Positions 63,767 through 64,000 of a stretch of 64,000 nucleotides of DNA are shown here, in pieces. The stretch comes from Paenibacillus_AB hodogayensis. Its GTDB lineage: Bacteria; Bacillota; Bacilli; Paenibacillales; NBRC-103111. The stretch lies in assembly GCF_039536325.1 (NCBI RefSeq), contig NZ_BAAAYO010000006.1:1-64000 (forward strand), written 5' to 3'. Both the position numbers and the translations under genes were made by a program. The stretch's first letter is position 1; each line of letters opens with the position of its first letter. The notes beneath the pieces are model-generated. The model was not told where the DNA came from. It was given only the letters and a program-made list of their open reading frames with translations, and ran no database searches.

Positions 63767-64000
63767 TCATCCTGCTGCCTGTTCCTGTTCCTGTTCCGAC
63801 GATCTCCCTTTACGAAGAAAAAGACCAAGTACGAGCGCAACGAGCGCGATGATGACGCCGAACCAGAACGCGTTGTTAATACCGGCAGCGAGCCCATTGG
63901 CGATTTCCGCCGGAGCTTGCGGATCGTTCACTCCGCTCAAGTACTGCTTCTGTCCGCCCGACATAATACTGATGTACAGGGCAGTACCGATTGCGCCAGA
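63767..64000 (-). CDS. partial DHA2-type MFS exporter (C-terminal end)
   Basis: The last 77 codons of a transporter entering from beyond the window edge. The visible part reads SGAIGTALYISIMSGGQKQY and ends with the final membrane segment FWFGVIIALVALVLGLFL and a short charged tail. Its wording parallels the end of the LmrB-like exporter at 59041-60546, so it is a paralogue. Complete length is not visible. Confidence 0.85.
   Translation of the reverse strand, partial: SGAIGTALYISIMSGGQKQYLSGVNDPQAPAEIANGLAAGINNAFWFGVIIALVALVLGLFLRKGRSSEQEQEQAAG

Noticed and set aside
1..64000. tRNA, rRNA, T-box or S-box elements
   Set aside because: None was recognised by eye on either strand; a covariance-model scan would be needed to exclude them.

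Overview
The window looks like a chromosomal segment of a Paenibacillaceae-type Gram-positive soil bacterium. The evidence is gene content rather than any marker gene: strong AGGAGG-type ribosome binding sites, LplB/LplC/YesMN-type sugar uptake sets, a Bacillus-type HelD, a heterocycloanthracin-like bacteriocin locus and a Cfr-type rRNA methylase. No rRNA or tRNA gene and no CRISPR array was seen. The middle (about 2.8-54 kb) is GC-rich. The left end (1-2.2 kb) and the right end (54.2-63 kb) are visibly AT-richer and carry decayed genes and an IS fragment, so both look like accessory ground.

Layout. 0-2.8 kb: a hypothetical gene, a decayed ORF, an AraC regulator, a VOC protein and a YjbR remnant. 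2.8-8.8 kb: a thiazole/oxazole-modified microcin (TOMM) locus read leftward, with a Cys/Gly-rich precursor, a ThiF-like maturation protein, a YcaO cyclodehydratase and a double-domain SagB-type dehydrogenase; a terminator separates the precursor from the enzymes. 9-11.8 kb: ArsR regulator, flavin monooxygenase and MFS exporter with three similar 20-bp operator-like sites. 12-13.6 kb: a Cfr-like methylase behind a long leader with promoter, tiny uORF, perfect terminator hairpin and a second leader ORF. 13.7-22.6 kb: histidine kinase, AraC-type response regulator, two sugar ABC permeases, a binding lipoprotein and a Tat-exported beta-helix protein, which together look like a polysaccharide sensing, uptake and processing set.

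23-27 kb: sulfite reductase cysI and cysJ. 27-31 kb: a VOC protein, then the uncharacterised trio transglutaminase / alpha-E / circularly permuted ATP-grasp. 31-34 kb: MFS exporter, AraC regulator, DUF2325 protein. 34.4-36.1 kb: a secreted-toxin-like nuclease with a motif typical of cargo of extracellular contractile injection systems. 36-42.9 kb: MacB-like ABC pair, an oxidoreductase/AraC pair, a lipoprotein, an AraC regulator and an esterase. 43-45.5 kb: an ECF sigma factor fused to DUF1835, and rpiA. 45.7-50.6 kb: acyl-CoA dehydrogenase-like flavoprotein, DUF4242 protein, divergent HxlR regulator, and a sulfonate-type ABC transporter. 51-54 kb: DinB and HelD. 54-64 kb: 5'-truncated nitronate monooxygenase, MFS/LysR pair, TetR/quinone oxidoreductase pair with a shared operator, LmrB-like exporter, truncated IS1595-type transposase, two hypothetical genes, a methyltransferase and the end of a second LmrB-like exporter.

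Five leads stand out: the TOMM locus, the leader-controlled Cfr-like gene, the injection-system-type nuclease, the sigma-DUF1835 fusion with a perfect internal ribosome binding site, and a probable 73-nt RNA upstream of helD. Family names come from recognition of the proteins by eye; no database search was run.
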